Shown here: piece after piece, positions 8,458-16,181 of the stretch
Layout: each line of letters starts with the position of its first letter
How positions within the stretch are numbered: position 1 is the first letter of the stretch
Assembly: GCF_020991365.1 (NCBI RefSeq)
Contig: NZ_JAJLRA010000009.1
Location: 62,001-126,000, forward strand
Length of the DNA: 64,000 nt
Source of the DNA: Streptacidiphilus sp. ASG 303
GTDB lineage: Bacteria; Actinomycetota; Actinomycetes; Streptomycetales; Streptomycetaceae
Reading direction: 5' to 3'
Position numbers and translations under genes: made by a program
The notes under the pieces: generated by a model
Told to the model about the DNA's origin: nothing
The model's input: the letters and a program-made list of their open reading frames with translations, nothing else
The model's database searches: none

Positions 8458-10221
8458 TCAGTGGCGGCCGGTGTCGCCGTGGCTGCGCACGACCTCCTTC
8501 ACCTTGGCCACCGCGAAGCCCCAGCCCTGCTCGACGGTCGGCTTGGCCGGGACGGCGATCTCGTCCGGGTTGGTGAGGACGTCCAGCAGGACCGGCCCGG
8601 GGGTGGCGAAGGCGCGGCGCACGGACTCCTCCAGCTCGGCCGGGTCCGTCACGCGGATGCCGGTGATGCCCAGGGCGGTGGCGACGGCGGCGAAGTCGGG
8701 GTTGTCCAGCACGGTGCCGAACTCCGGCAGGCCGGCCTGTTCCTGTTCCAGCTTCACCATGCCCAGGCGGCGGTTGTCGAAGACGACGAGTTTGACGGGG
8801 AGCCGCTGGGTCCTCAGCGTCATGAGGTCGCCGAGGAGCATGCTCAGCCCGCCGTCGCCGCAGAAGGCCACGACCTGGCGCTGCCGGTCGAGGCACTGGG
8901 CGCCGAGCGCCTGCGGCATCGCGTTGGCCATGGAGCCGAGGTTGTACGAGCCGAGGAGCCGCCGGTCGCCGCGCATCTCGACGAACCGGGAGAGCCACAC
9001 CGTGGCCATGCCGGTGTCGGAGGTGAAGACGGCGTCGTCGTCGGCGAGGCGGTCCACCACGGCGGCCAGCGCCTCCGGGCGGATGTCGTGGTCGCGGTTG
9101 TCCAGCGCGGAGCGGACCCGTCCGACCAGGCCCCTGTCATGGGCCGGGTCGGCGAGCCGGGCCTGGCCCGCGCGCCACTCCGCGAAGCGCTTGCGCGCCT
9201 CCTCCAGGTGCGAGCGGTCGCGTGCCCCCTCCGTCCCGGGAGGGGCCGCGGCCAGGTGGCCGAGCAGGTCCCGCACGGTGGCGCCCGTGTCGCCGACGAG
9301 GCCGACCTCAACCGGCACCCGGCGTCCGATGTGGGCCGCCTCGGTGTCCACCTGGATGACGGTCCGGCCCTCCGGGTACCAGTCCCGGTAGGGGAAGTCG
9401 GTGCCCAGCAGCAGGAGCGTGTCCGCGTCCTGGAGGGCGGAGGCCGCCGCGGGGTTGCCGATCAGGCCGGTCTGGCCGACCTGGAAGGGGTTGGCCCCGC
9501 CCTCGAAGCCCTCCTTGGCCTTCAGGGTGAGCACCATCGGCGCGGCCAGGCGGTCGGCCAGGGCCACGACGTCCTCGCGTGCGGCACGGGCGCCCCGTCC
9601 CACGAGCAGCGTGACCCGCTCGGCGCGGTCGAGCAGTTCCGCGGCGCGGCGCACGGCGGACTCCTCCGGGCGGCTCACAGGGGCGCTCAGGGAGAAGCGG
9701 GCGGGCCGGTCGGCGGTCAGTTCGCGGTCGCCGAGGTCGCCCGGCACGGTGAGGACGGCGACGCCCTTGCGGCCCAGCGCGTTGCGCACGGCCGCCTCCA
9801 GCATCTGCGGGAGCTGGTCGGGGGAGGTGATCGTCGCGCGGAAGACGGCCACGTCGCTGAAGAGCGCGTCGTTGTCGACCTCCTGGAAGTAGTCGCTGCC
9901 GAGTTCGGCGAGCGGCACCTGGCCGGCGATCGCCAGGACCGGCGTGCGGCTCTTGGCCGCGTCGTACAGGCCGTTGAGCAGGTGGACGGAGCCGGGTCCG
10001 ACGGTGCCCATGCACACGCCGAGGGTGCCGCCGAGCTGCGACTGGGCGCCCGCGGCGAACGCGGCCGCCTCCTCGTGGCGGCAGCCCACCCACTCGATGC
10101 CGTCGGTGGTGCGGATGGCGTCGGTCAGCGGGTTGAGCGCGTCGCCGACCACGCCGAAGACCTGGCGCACGCCAAGTTCGCTCAGCGCGTCCACGATGAC
10201 GCGGGCAACGGTTCGTGCCAC
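8458..10221 (-). CDS. poxB: Thiamine-diphosphate pyruvate dehydrogenase/oxidase, PoxB type
   Basis: 587 residues, close to E. coli PoxB (about 570). Three ThDP-enzyme domains are visible: the N-terminal PYR domain with the catalytic-glutamate region CRHEEAAAFAAGAQSQLGG near residue 50 and GPGSVHLLNGLYDA; a central domain with VGRGARAAREDVVALADRL; and the C-terminal PP domain with the ThDP/Mg motif GDGGLSMLLGDLMTLRTQ ending in NRRLGMVKLEQ. SDYFQEVDNDALF parallels the PoxB SGYFQE segment. Expected reaction: oxidative decarboxylation of pyruvate to acetate and CO2 with FAD, passing electrons to quinone; acetolactate synthase is a less likely alternative. It lies 13 bp downstream of the glutamate-synthase-like gene, so the two probably share one mRNA. 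Confidence 0.85.
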   Translation of the reverse strand: MARTVARVIVDALSELGVRQVFGVVGDALNPLTDAIRTTDGIEWVGCRHEEAAAFAAGAQSQLGGTLGVCMGTVGPGSVHLLNGLYDAAKSRTPVLAIAGQVPLAELGSDYFQEVDNDALFSDVAVFRATITSPDQLPQMLEAAVRNALGRKGVAVLTVPGDLGDRELTADRPARFSLSAPVSRPEESAVRRAAELLDRAERVTLLVGRGARAAREDVVALADRLAAPMVLTLKAKEGFEGGANPFQVGQTGLIGNPAAASALQDADTLLLLGTDFPYRDWYPEGRTVIQVDTEAAHIGRRVPVEVGLVGDTGATVRDLLGHLAAAPPGTEGARDRSHLEEARKRFAEWRAGQARLADPAHDRGLVGRVRSALDNRDHDIRPEALAAVVDRLADDDAVFTSDTGMATVWLSRFVEMRGDRRLLGSYNLGSMANAMPQALGAQCLDRQRQVVAFCGDGGLSMLLGDLMTLRTQRLPVKLVVFDNRRLGMVKLEQEQAGLPEFGTVLDNPDFAAVATALGITGIRVTDPAELEESVRRAFATPGPVLLDVLTNPDEIAVPAKPTVEQGWGFAVAKVKEVVRSHGDTGRH

Positions 10222-10234
10222 GGGATCCTCCAGA

Positions 10235-11818
10235 TCACACGGTGAAGCGGTCGGGGTCGGCGGCGTGCCAGTCGGCCGCCCAGGACTCGGGCGGCTCGGC
10301 GAGCAGCTGCCCGGGGGCCAGCCAGGTGTAGAGCTCCTCGTAGGAGCGTTCGGTGGACGGGTCGATGCGCCGGTGGAGCATGCGGGGGCGCAGCTGGGAG
10401 GGGTCGGTGACCCCCATGGACGCCATGATCTGCAGGGCGCTGGCCACGGTCGCCTCCTGGAGGCGCCGGACGCGCTCCGTCTTGTCGCCGACGTCGAGGG
10501 CGCGGGCGCGCCGGGGGTCCTGGGTGGTGACGCCGGTGGGGCAGGTGTTCGTGTGGCACCGCTGGGCCTGGATACAGCCGACGGCGAACATCATCGCCCG
10601 TGCGGCGTTGGCGTAGTCGGCGCCCTGCACCAGGCGTTTGACCAGGTCGGCGCCGGTGGCGACCTTGCCGCTCGCCCCGATCCTGACGCGGTCGCGCAGG
10701 CCCGCGCCGACGAGGGCGTTGTGCACGGTGAGCAGCCCCTCGGTGAGCGGGGTGCCGACGTGGTCGGCGAACTCCAGCGGGGCGGCGCCGGTGCCGCCCT
10801 CGGCTCCGTCGACGATGACGAAGTCCGGGGCCGTGCCCTCCTCCAGCATCGCCTTGCAGACGGCGAGGAACTGCCGGCGGGAGCCGGGGCAGAGTTTGAA
10901 GCCGGTCGGCTTGCCGCCGGACAGCTCCCGCATCCTGGCGATGAAGCGGACGAGTTCGCGCGGGGTGGAGAACACCCGGTGGTAGGGGGGCGAGACGACC
11001 GTCCGGCCCTCGGGGACGTCCCGGACCCGCGCGATCTCGGCGTTGACCTTCGCCCCGGGCAGGACCCCGCCGATACCGGGCTTGGCGCCCTGGGAGAGTT
11101 TGAGGGAGACGCACTTGACGTGGTCGTGGGCGGCCTTGTCGGCGAACTCGGCGGGGTCGAAGTCGCCGTCCCGGGTCCGGCAGCCGAAGTAGCCGGTGCC
11201 GATCTCCCAGACGAGGTCGCCGCCCGGCCGCAGGTGGTACTCCGACAGGCCGCCCTCACCGGTGTCGTGGGCGAAGCCCCCGGCTGCGGCGCCCCCGTTG
11301 AGGGCGAGGATCGCGTTGGACGACAGGGAGCCGAAGCTCATGGCCGACACGTTCAGCAGCGCCATGTCGTACGGGCGGCTGCAGTCGGGTCCGCCGATCC
11401 GCACCCTCGGCGGCGTCCGCGGCACCGGCCGGGGCGCCATCGACGGGATCAGGAACTCGTAGCCGGGTTCGTTGACGTCCCGTTCGGTGCCGTACGGCTG
11501 CTCGGCGTCGGTGCCCTTCGCCCGCTCGTAGACGATGCTGCGCACGTCCCGGTCGAAGGGGCGGCCGTCGAAGTTCCGCTCGACGAAGTACTGCTGGATC
11601 TCGGGACGGATCCGCTCCAGGAGGAAGCGGGCATGCCCGATGACGGGGTAGTTGCGCAGCACCGCATGCCGGCGCTGCACCAGGTCCCGCACACCCAGCA
11701 GGCCCAGCAGGGCCAGCGGGACGGCGGCGAACCACCACCACGGGGAGATCCACCAGGCGGCGGCGGCCGCGGCGAGGGCTGCGGCCAGGGTGAGGACGAC
11801 CGATCCGATGCGTATCAC
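10235..11818 (-). CDS. FMN-binding glutamate synthase family protein
   Basis: 527 residues. Two N-terminal hydrophobic segments (VVLTLAAALAAAAAAWWI and a second to about residue 45) suggest a membrane anchor. The rest matches the GltB central/FMN domain: MALLNVSAMSFGSLSSNAI, GGDLVWEIGTGYFGCR, LSQGAKPGIGGVLPG, DGAEGGTGAAPLEFADH and the cysteine cluster CIQAQRCHTNTCPTGV that binds a [3Fe-4S] centre in glutamate synthase. The amidotransferase and GXGXG domains are absent, so it is not a complete glutamate synthase; stand-alone members have no settled reaction. Being first gene before poxB, it may be a flavin/Fe-S electron-transfer partner, which is inference only. Confidence 0.85.
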   Translation of the reverse strand: MIRIGSVVLTLAAALAAAAAAWWISPWWWFAAVPLALLGLLGVRDLVQRRHAVLRNYPVIGHARFLLERIRPEIQQYFVERNFDGRPFDRDVRSIVYERAKGTDAEQPYGTERDVNEPGYEFLIPSMAPRPVPRTPPRVRIGGPDCSRPYDMALLNVSAMSFGSLSSNAILALNGGAAAGGFAHDTGEGGLSEYHLRPGGDLVWEIGTGYFGCRTRDGDFDPAEFADKAAHDHVKCVSLKLSQGAKPGIGGVLPGAKVNAEIARVRDVPEGRTVVSPPYHRVFSTPRELVRFIARMRELSGGKPTGFKLCPGSRRQFLAVCKAMLEEGTAPDFVIVDGAEGGTGAAPLEFADHVGTPLTEGLLTVHNALVGAGLRDRVRIGASGKVATGADLVKRLVQGADYANAARAMMFAVGCIQAQRCHTNTCPTGVTTQDPRRARALDVGDKTERVRRLQEATVASALQIMASMGVTDPSQLRPRMLHRRIDPSTERSYEELYTWLAPGQLLAEPPESWAADWHAADPDRFTV

Positions 11819-11968
11819 CCCCCGCTCGTATCCCGGTGACGGGCCTCCATGTCCTGCGGTGTCGTCAAGAGACCTTCAAGAATCCGCGCAGGCCCGTGGG
11901 TGGGAACGGAGAGGGAAGGGCCGGGGGTCCGGGGACGGGTATTCGGGGACAGCGGAGGACTCCGGTCC

Positions 11969-11974
11969 TACGAT
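11969..11974 (+). promoter_or_regulatory. -10 box of a leaderless VOC gene
   Basis: TACGAT at 11969-11974 ends six bases (GGGCCG) before ATG 11981, the arrangement of leaderless actinobacterial transcripts. There is no ribosome-binding sequence between them. Confidence 0.6.
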
Positions 11975-11980
11975 GGGCCG

Positions 11981-12415
11981 ATGGCGCCGATCAGACAGGT
12001 CCAGATCACCTTCGACTGCGCGGAACCCGAGCGCGTCGCCCGCTTCTGGTGCGAGGTGCTGGGGTACGCCGTCCCGCCGCCACCGGCGGGGTTCGCCTCG
12101 TGGGACGACTTCGACCGCTCGCTGCCGCCCGAGCGCCAGGGGTCGGCGTTCGCCTGCAGCGACCCCTCGGGCGCGGGCCCGCGCCTGTTCTTCCAGCGCG
12201 TTCCCGAAGGCAAGGTCGTCAAGAACCGGCTGCACCTCGACGTGAGGGTCGGCACCGGGCTCGTGGGCGAGGAGCGCGTCGCCGCACTCGAGGCCGAGTG
12301 CACGCGGCTGGTCGCGCTCGGCGCGGTGCGCGTGCGGCTCCTGCGCGCCGACGGCTATAACGAGTCGTGCCTCGTGATGCAGGACGTCGAGGGCAACGAG
12401 TTCTGTCTCGACTGA
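11981..12415 (+). CDS. VOC superfamily (glyoxalase-like) protein
   Basis: 144 residues. The strand-rich pattern QVQITFDCAEPERVARFWCEVLGYAV at the start and CLVMQDVEGNEFCLD at the end mark a glyoxalase/bleomycin-resistance-type (VOC) fold, with RLHLDVRV in the middle supplying a likely metal-ligand His. Metal-dependent lyase, dioxygenase or drug-binding roles occur in the family; none can be picked here. ATG 11981 is favoured over upstream in-frame starts because the preceding sequence is not VOC-like and a leaderless promoter ends six bases before it. Confidence 0.85.
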   Translation: MAPIRQVQITFDCAEPERVARFWCEVLGYAVPPPPAGFASWDDFDRSLPPERQGSAFACSDPSGAGPRLFFQRVPEGKVVKNRLHLDVRVGTGLVGEERVAALEAECTRLVALGAVRVRLLRADGYNESCLVMQDVEGNEFCLD

Positions 12416-12556
12416 GCGGCCGCGGGCACGGCGGCTGCGCGAGCCGGCCGGTGCCGTCCGCCGTCACGCGGGTCACCGTCCTGCGGTGGGCCGGCGGTCC
12501 CGTTCCGGAACCGGCGCCGGTCGCCGTGCCGGTGCTCCTCCACTCCCCGTCCGCCG

Positions 12557-12584
12557 CCCGTCCCTGCCGGTCGGCAGGGACGGG
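12557..12584. terminator. Bidirectional terminator hairpin
   Basis: Arms at 12557-12569 and 12572-12584 pair over 12-13 bp. It lies between the convergent VOC and GH3 genes and can serve both. Confidence 0.7.
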
Positions 12585-12661
12585 CAGGACCGGACGGAGA
12601 GGTCGGGGAGCACGCGGGGCGCCGACGACGGCGCACCCGGTCGCACCGGCCGCCCGCGGGC

Positions 12662-14860
12662 TCACCCGCCGCCGAGGCGGAGCCGGACCGCCGCGGCCTG
12701 CGGATCCCCGCAGTACGCCGCGGCCTCGACGCGGTACAGGCCGGAGGGGGCCGTCCAGGCGCGGGCGGCGGGGTCGCGCCGGGCGAGGGGGCGCAGCGAG
12801 GCGGCGATCCGGACCCGTCGGGACTGGCCTGCCTCCAGGTCCACCCGGGCGAACCCGAGCAGGGCGCGGACGGCGTCGTCGGCGGTGCCGTCCTCCCGGG
12901 CCCCGTAGACCTGCACGACGTGGCTGCCGGCCCGGTCGCCGGTGTTGGTGACGAGGACGGAGACGGTGAGCCCGTCGGGGCCGCCCTCCTCGGCCTGCGG
13001 CCGCGCCAGCGCGAAGGAGGTGTAGGAGAGTCCGGAGCCGAGCGGGTGGGCGGGCCGCAGGCCGCGCCGGTCGAGCAGGCGCTGCCCGTGCCACGGGCCG
13101 TAGCGGACCGTGGCGGCGTCGCGGTCGAAGGCGGGCAGGTGGTCGGCGCTCACGGGCACCGCGAAGGGCAGCCGTCCGGAGGCGTCGCACCGGCCGAGCA
13201 GGACGTCCGCGAGGGCGTTGCCGCCCTCCATGCCGGCGTACCAGAGCACGAGGACGGCCGGGACGCGGTGCCGCCAGCGCTCCGTCAGGACGGCGCCGGC
13301 GGCGACGACGCCGACGACCGTGCGGGGGTTGGCGGCGGCGACCGCGAGGACGAGGGCCTCGTCCTCGGGCCGCAGGGTGAGCAGGGCCCGGTCGCCGCCC
13401 GTGGTGAAGCCGCCCACGAGGGAGGCGTCGGGGTCCGGGGCCCCGCCGTCGTCCCCTCCGGCCCCGGGGCGCGGCCCGGGGGGCAGGAGACGGGAGAGCT
13501 CGGGGTCGGTGAACAGCGCGCTGCTGACGTACTCCCCTTCGTCCTCGGCGGTGTAGCCGGCGACGACGAGCACGGCGTCGGCGTCCGCGGCCAGGCGCGC
13601 GGCGGCATGGAGGTCCTCGCCGGGGTCGTGCACGACCCGGGTGTCCGGCAGGGCCGCGCGCAGACCCGCGAGGAAGGTGACGACCTGCGGTGCCCGCACG
13701 TCGGAGGAACCGTGGTCGCCGGTGTTGGGGAGGTCGGCGAGACGTCCGACCACGGCGAGTCTGCGCAGCCGCGCCGGGTCGAGCGGCAGGACGGGGGCGC
13801 CCTCCACGGGCTCGTTCCGCAGCAGCACCATCGACCGGGCCGCCACGGTGCGGGCGAGGGCCCGGTGCTCGGCGCAGGCGACGACGGAGGGGTCGGGCGG
13901 CGGGGTGCCGTGCAGGCGGGCGGCGAAGCGCAGTTGGGTGGCGAGGACGCGCAGGGCGGAGCGGTCGACGTCCTCCCACCGGGCCCGGCCGGACTCCAGG
14001 TCGGCGGGCAGGTGGCGGGCGCGCTGCTGGCGGAAGGGCATCTCCACGTCCAGGCCGGCCGCGAGGGAGGCGGCGGCGTCCCGGAACCCGAAGACGAAGT
14101 CGGAGACGGTGACCCCCTCGAAGCCCCATTCCTCGCGCAGGACGCCGGTGAGCAGGTCCGGGTTCTGCCCGCACCACGCGCCGTTGACGGAGTTGTAGGC
14201 GCTCATGACGCCCGCGGCACCCGCCTCGACGACCGTGCGGAAGTGCGGCAGGTACACCTCGTGCAGGGTCCGTTCGTCGACCCGGACGTCGACGGTGAAG
14301 CGGGCGTTCTCCATGCTGTTGAGGGCGAAGTGCTTGACGCACGCCATGACGTGCCGCTGGACGCCGCGGACGGCGGCGGCGCCCAGGGCGCCGAGCAGGA
14401 CGGGGTCCTCGGCGTAGGTCTCCTGGGCCCGTCCCCAGGCCGGGTGGCGGGGCAGGTTGACGCAGATCCCGGCGAAGAAGTTGCCGCCCTGGGCGCGGAC
14501 CTCCCTCCCGATCGCGTCGCCCACCCGCTCCTCCAGTTCCACGTCCCAGGCCGCCCCCCGGGCCATGGGGACGGGGAAGGCGGTCGAGGAGCCCATGACC
14601 ACGCCGCGCGGGCCGTCGCTGAAGCGCAGTCCGGGGATGCCGAGGCGGTCGTTCGCCCCCGCCACGTAGGGGGTGCGGTTGTACCCGGTGGCCGACATCG
14701 CCGTCTGGCCGGGCCAGAAGTCCTCGTCGCCGTCGAGGAGGTCGAGCCGCTCCTGCGGCGTGAGCCGGTCGAGCAGTCGCTGCGCGGCCTTCTCCGCCGG
14801 GAGGCCGGCCCGGACCTCCGCGGCGGCCTCGTCGAACGCGTCGGCCGGGGATCCGGTCAC
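12662..14860 (-). CDS. Glycoside hydrolase family 3 beta-glycosidase, intracellular
   Basis: 732 residues, no signal peptide. Layout is the standard GH3 one: an N-terminal barrel (PGLRFSDGPRGVVMG, KHFALNSMENARFTVD), the nucleophile region EGVTVSDFVFGFRD with Asp about residue 254, a C-terminal alpha/beta domain (VVVGVVAAGAVLTERWR, LVLWYAGMEGGNALADVLLG) and a fibronectin-III-like domain from about residue 640 (GSGLSYTSFALAR ... VVQVYGARE). GH3 enzymes remove beta-glucosyl, xylosyl or related residues from non-reducing ends with retention. It overlaps the upstream ROK gene by 4 bp (ATGA), so the two are translationally coupled. A decayed second copy lies at about 46.2-47.5 kb. Confidence 0.92.
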   Translation of the reverse strand: MTGSPADAFDEAAAEVRAGLPAEKAAQRLLDRLTPQERLDLLDGDEDFWPGQTAMSATGYNRTPYVAGANDRLGIPGLRFSDGPRGVVMGSSTAFPVPMARGAAWDVELEERVGDAIGREVRAQGGNFFAGICVNLPRHPAWGRAQETYAEDPVLLGALGAAAVRGVQRHVMACVKHFALNSMENARFTVDVRVDERTLHEVYLPHFRTVVEAGAAGVMSAYNSVNGAWCGQNPDLLTGVLREEWGFEGVTVSDFVFGFRDAAASLAAGLDVEMPFRQQRARHLPADLESGRARWEDVDRSALRVLATQLRFAARLHGTPPPDPSVVACAEHRALARTVAARSMVLLRNEPVEGAPVLPLDPARLRRLAVVGRLADLPNTGDHGSSDVRAPQVVTFLAGLRAALPDTRVVHDPGEDLHAAARLAADADAVLVVAGYTAEDEGEYVSSALFTDPELSRLLPPGPRPGAGGDDGGAPDPDASLVGGFTTGGDRALLTLRPEDEALVLAVAAANPRTVVGVVAAGAVLTERWRHRVPAVLVLWYAGMEGGNALADVLLGRCDASGRLPFAVPVSADHLPAFDRDAATVRYGPWHGQRLLDRRGLRPAHPLGSGLSYTSFALARPQAEEGGPDGLTVSVLVTNTGDRAGSHVVQVYGAREDGTADDAVRALLGFARVDLEAGQSRRVRIAASLRPLARRDPAARAWTAPSGLYRVEAAAYCGDPQAAAVRLRLGGG

Positions 14861-15936
14861 GGTCCCTCCTCGGGGTCAAGGGGTTCGGGGTGGGGCGGTT
14901 CGGGGTGGGGCGGTTCAGGGGCAGGGGGGTGCGCTCCGCCCGGGAGCGCGCTCGGTGCGGGTGGGGTGCCGGCCGCGGGGCGGCGGGCGACTGCGGCGGA
15001 GCGGCGCAGGGCCCAGTCCGCCGCACCGGTCAGGGCCGAGGTGTCCGGCCGCGCGGCCGGCCTCGGCTCCGGCGGGTGGGGGCAGACGGCTCCGAGGCCG
15101 CGGGCGAGGGCGGGACCGACCAGGTCCCACGAGCCCGCGATCGAACCGCCGACGACCACGGCGGCCGCCCCGAACCTGTCGCACCAGGGTCCCAGGGCGC
15201 GCCCGAGGTCCTCGCAGCCGGAGACGACGGCCCGCACCGCGTGGCGGTCGCCGCGGCGGGCACGCCCGGCGATCTCCCGGACGTCCGGGAGCGGGCCCTC
15301 CGCGGGCAGGGCGTCCGGGGTCCCGGGCGCGGCCGGGCGGACCAGGGCCGCGTAGCGCAGCCGGATCGCCCGGCGGGAGACCGACTCCTCCAGCGGCCTG
15401 CCGTGGAGGGTGAGGCGGCAGGCCTCGCCGCCCGGCGGCACGTCGGGTCCCTCGCGCACGGGGACGCCGTCGTCCAGGAAGCAGGAGCCGACACCGGTGC
15501 CCAGGGTGAGGACCAGGACCCGCCGGAGCCCGGCGGCGGCCCCGGAGCGGTGCTCACCGACGGCGAAGGCGTCCGCGTCGTTGAGAAAGTGCAGGTCGAG
15601 GGCGCGGTCCGCGAGGCGGCGGCGCAGTCCGGCACCGACGTCGACGCCGTGCAGGGCCTCGAACTTGCCCGTGCCGCGGTACCGGCCCACACCGGCGGCG
15701 TAGTCGAACGGGCCGGGCAGGGCGACGCCCCAGACGCGGCCGTGGCCGGGGCCGAGGGTCAGGGCCGCGTCGGCGAGGGCGTCGAGGACCGCCGCCGCCG
15801 GGGCGTCGGAGCGCAGGGGGAGGCGGACGGGCGGGCCGCCGGCCGGTTCACCCGTGCGGACGTCGACCACGGCGGCGCTGACGTGCGTGCCACCGACGTC
15901 GAGGACCGGCACGAGGTCCGCCGCCGTACGGTTCAC
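14857..15936 (-). CDS. ROK-family sugar kinase
   Basis: 359 residues from GTG 15936; the frame stays open to another GTG at 15972 (371 residues), neither with a clear ribosome site of its own. The sequence VPVLDVGGTHVSAAVVD is the ATP phosphate loop, WGVALPGPFDY the hinge, FLNDADAFAVGEH the catalytic Asp region and LVLTLGTGVGSCFLDDG the second phosphate motif. The zinc-binding Cys motif of canonical ROK proteins (CxCGxxGCxE) is missing; HGRPLEESVSRRAIR stands in that place, as in ROK members without zinc. There is no helix-turn-helix, so it is a kinase, probably for glucose or mannose released by the neighbouring glycosidases. The Pro-rich C-terminal tail (PEPPHPEPPHPEP) is unusual. GTG 15936 is preferred because a short leader frame with a good ribosome site ends across it. 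Confidence 0.8.
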   Translation of the reverse strand: MNRTAADLVPVLDVGGTHVSAAVVDVRTGEPAGGPPVRLPLRSDAPAAAVLDALADAALTLGPGHGRVWGVALPGPFDYAAGVGRYRGTGKFEALHGVDVGAGLRRRLADRALDLHFLNDADAFAVGEHRSGAAAGLRRVLVLTLGTGVGSCFLDDGVPVREGPDVPPGGEACRLTLHGRPLEESVSRRAIRLRYAALVRPAAPGTPDALPAEGPLPDVREIAGRARRGDRHAVRAVVSGCEDLGRALGPWCDRFGAAAVVVGGSIAGSWDLVGPALARGLGAVCPHPPEPRPAARPDTSALTGAADWALRRSAAVARRPAAGTPPAPSALPGGAHPPAPEPPHPEPPHPEPLDPEEGP

Positions 15937-16010
15937 CGGGGGCACGGCGGGAGGACCGGGACGGCGGAGCACGGGCGGGGGACGGTCGCGGCGGGACGGA
16001 TGCGGCGCAT
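15933..16010 (-). CDS. Possible 25-codon leader peptide coupled to the ROK kinase
   Basis: ATG 16010 is preceded by GAGGAGCGAGCC and opens a 25-codon frame (MRRIRPAATVPRPC...), in a different frame from the kinase. Its TGA overlaps GTG 15936 of the kinase as GTGA. This would supply the ribosome entry that the kinase lacks. It could equally be a chance frame. Confidence 0.35.
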   Translation of the reverse strand: MRRIRPAATVPRPCSAVPVLPPCPR

Positions 16011-16117
16011 GGCTCGCTCCTCGGACGGGTCGGGGTCGTCGGGAGGGGGGTCGGGGTCAGGGGCGTCGAGAGGGCGGTCGGGCGCTGCCGGGCCCCGGGG
16101 AGGGGTCCGGCAGGGAT

Positions 16118-16148
16118 GCCGCGCGGGAGGGACGCCCTCCCGCGCGGC
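16118..16148 (-). terminator. Terminator after the GH5/CBM gene
   Basis: Arms at 16118-16131 and 16135-16148 pair perfectly over 14 bp with a three-base loop. It starts 33 bp beyond the minus-strand stop codon at 16182. Confidence 0.75.
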
Positions 16149-16181
16149 GGACCGTGGCGCCGTCCGCGGGGGCGGACGGGG

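Noticed and set aside
10235-11818. Annotation as complete glutamate synthase large subunit
   Set aside because: At 527 residues it lacks the amidotransferase and C-terminal GXGXG domains.
12219-15026. 935-codon minus-strand frame overlapping GH3 and the ROK gene
   Set aside because: Very Arg/Pro/Ala-rich, a frame shadow of the real GH3 gene in the same direction.
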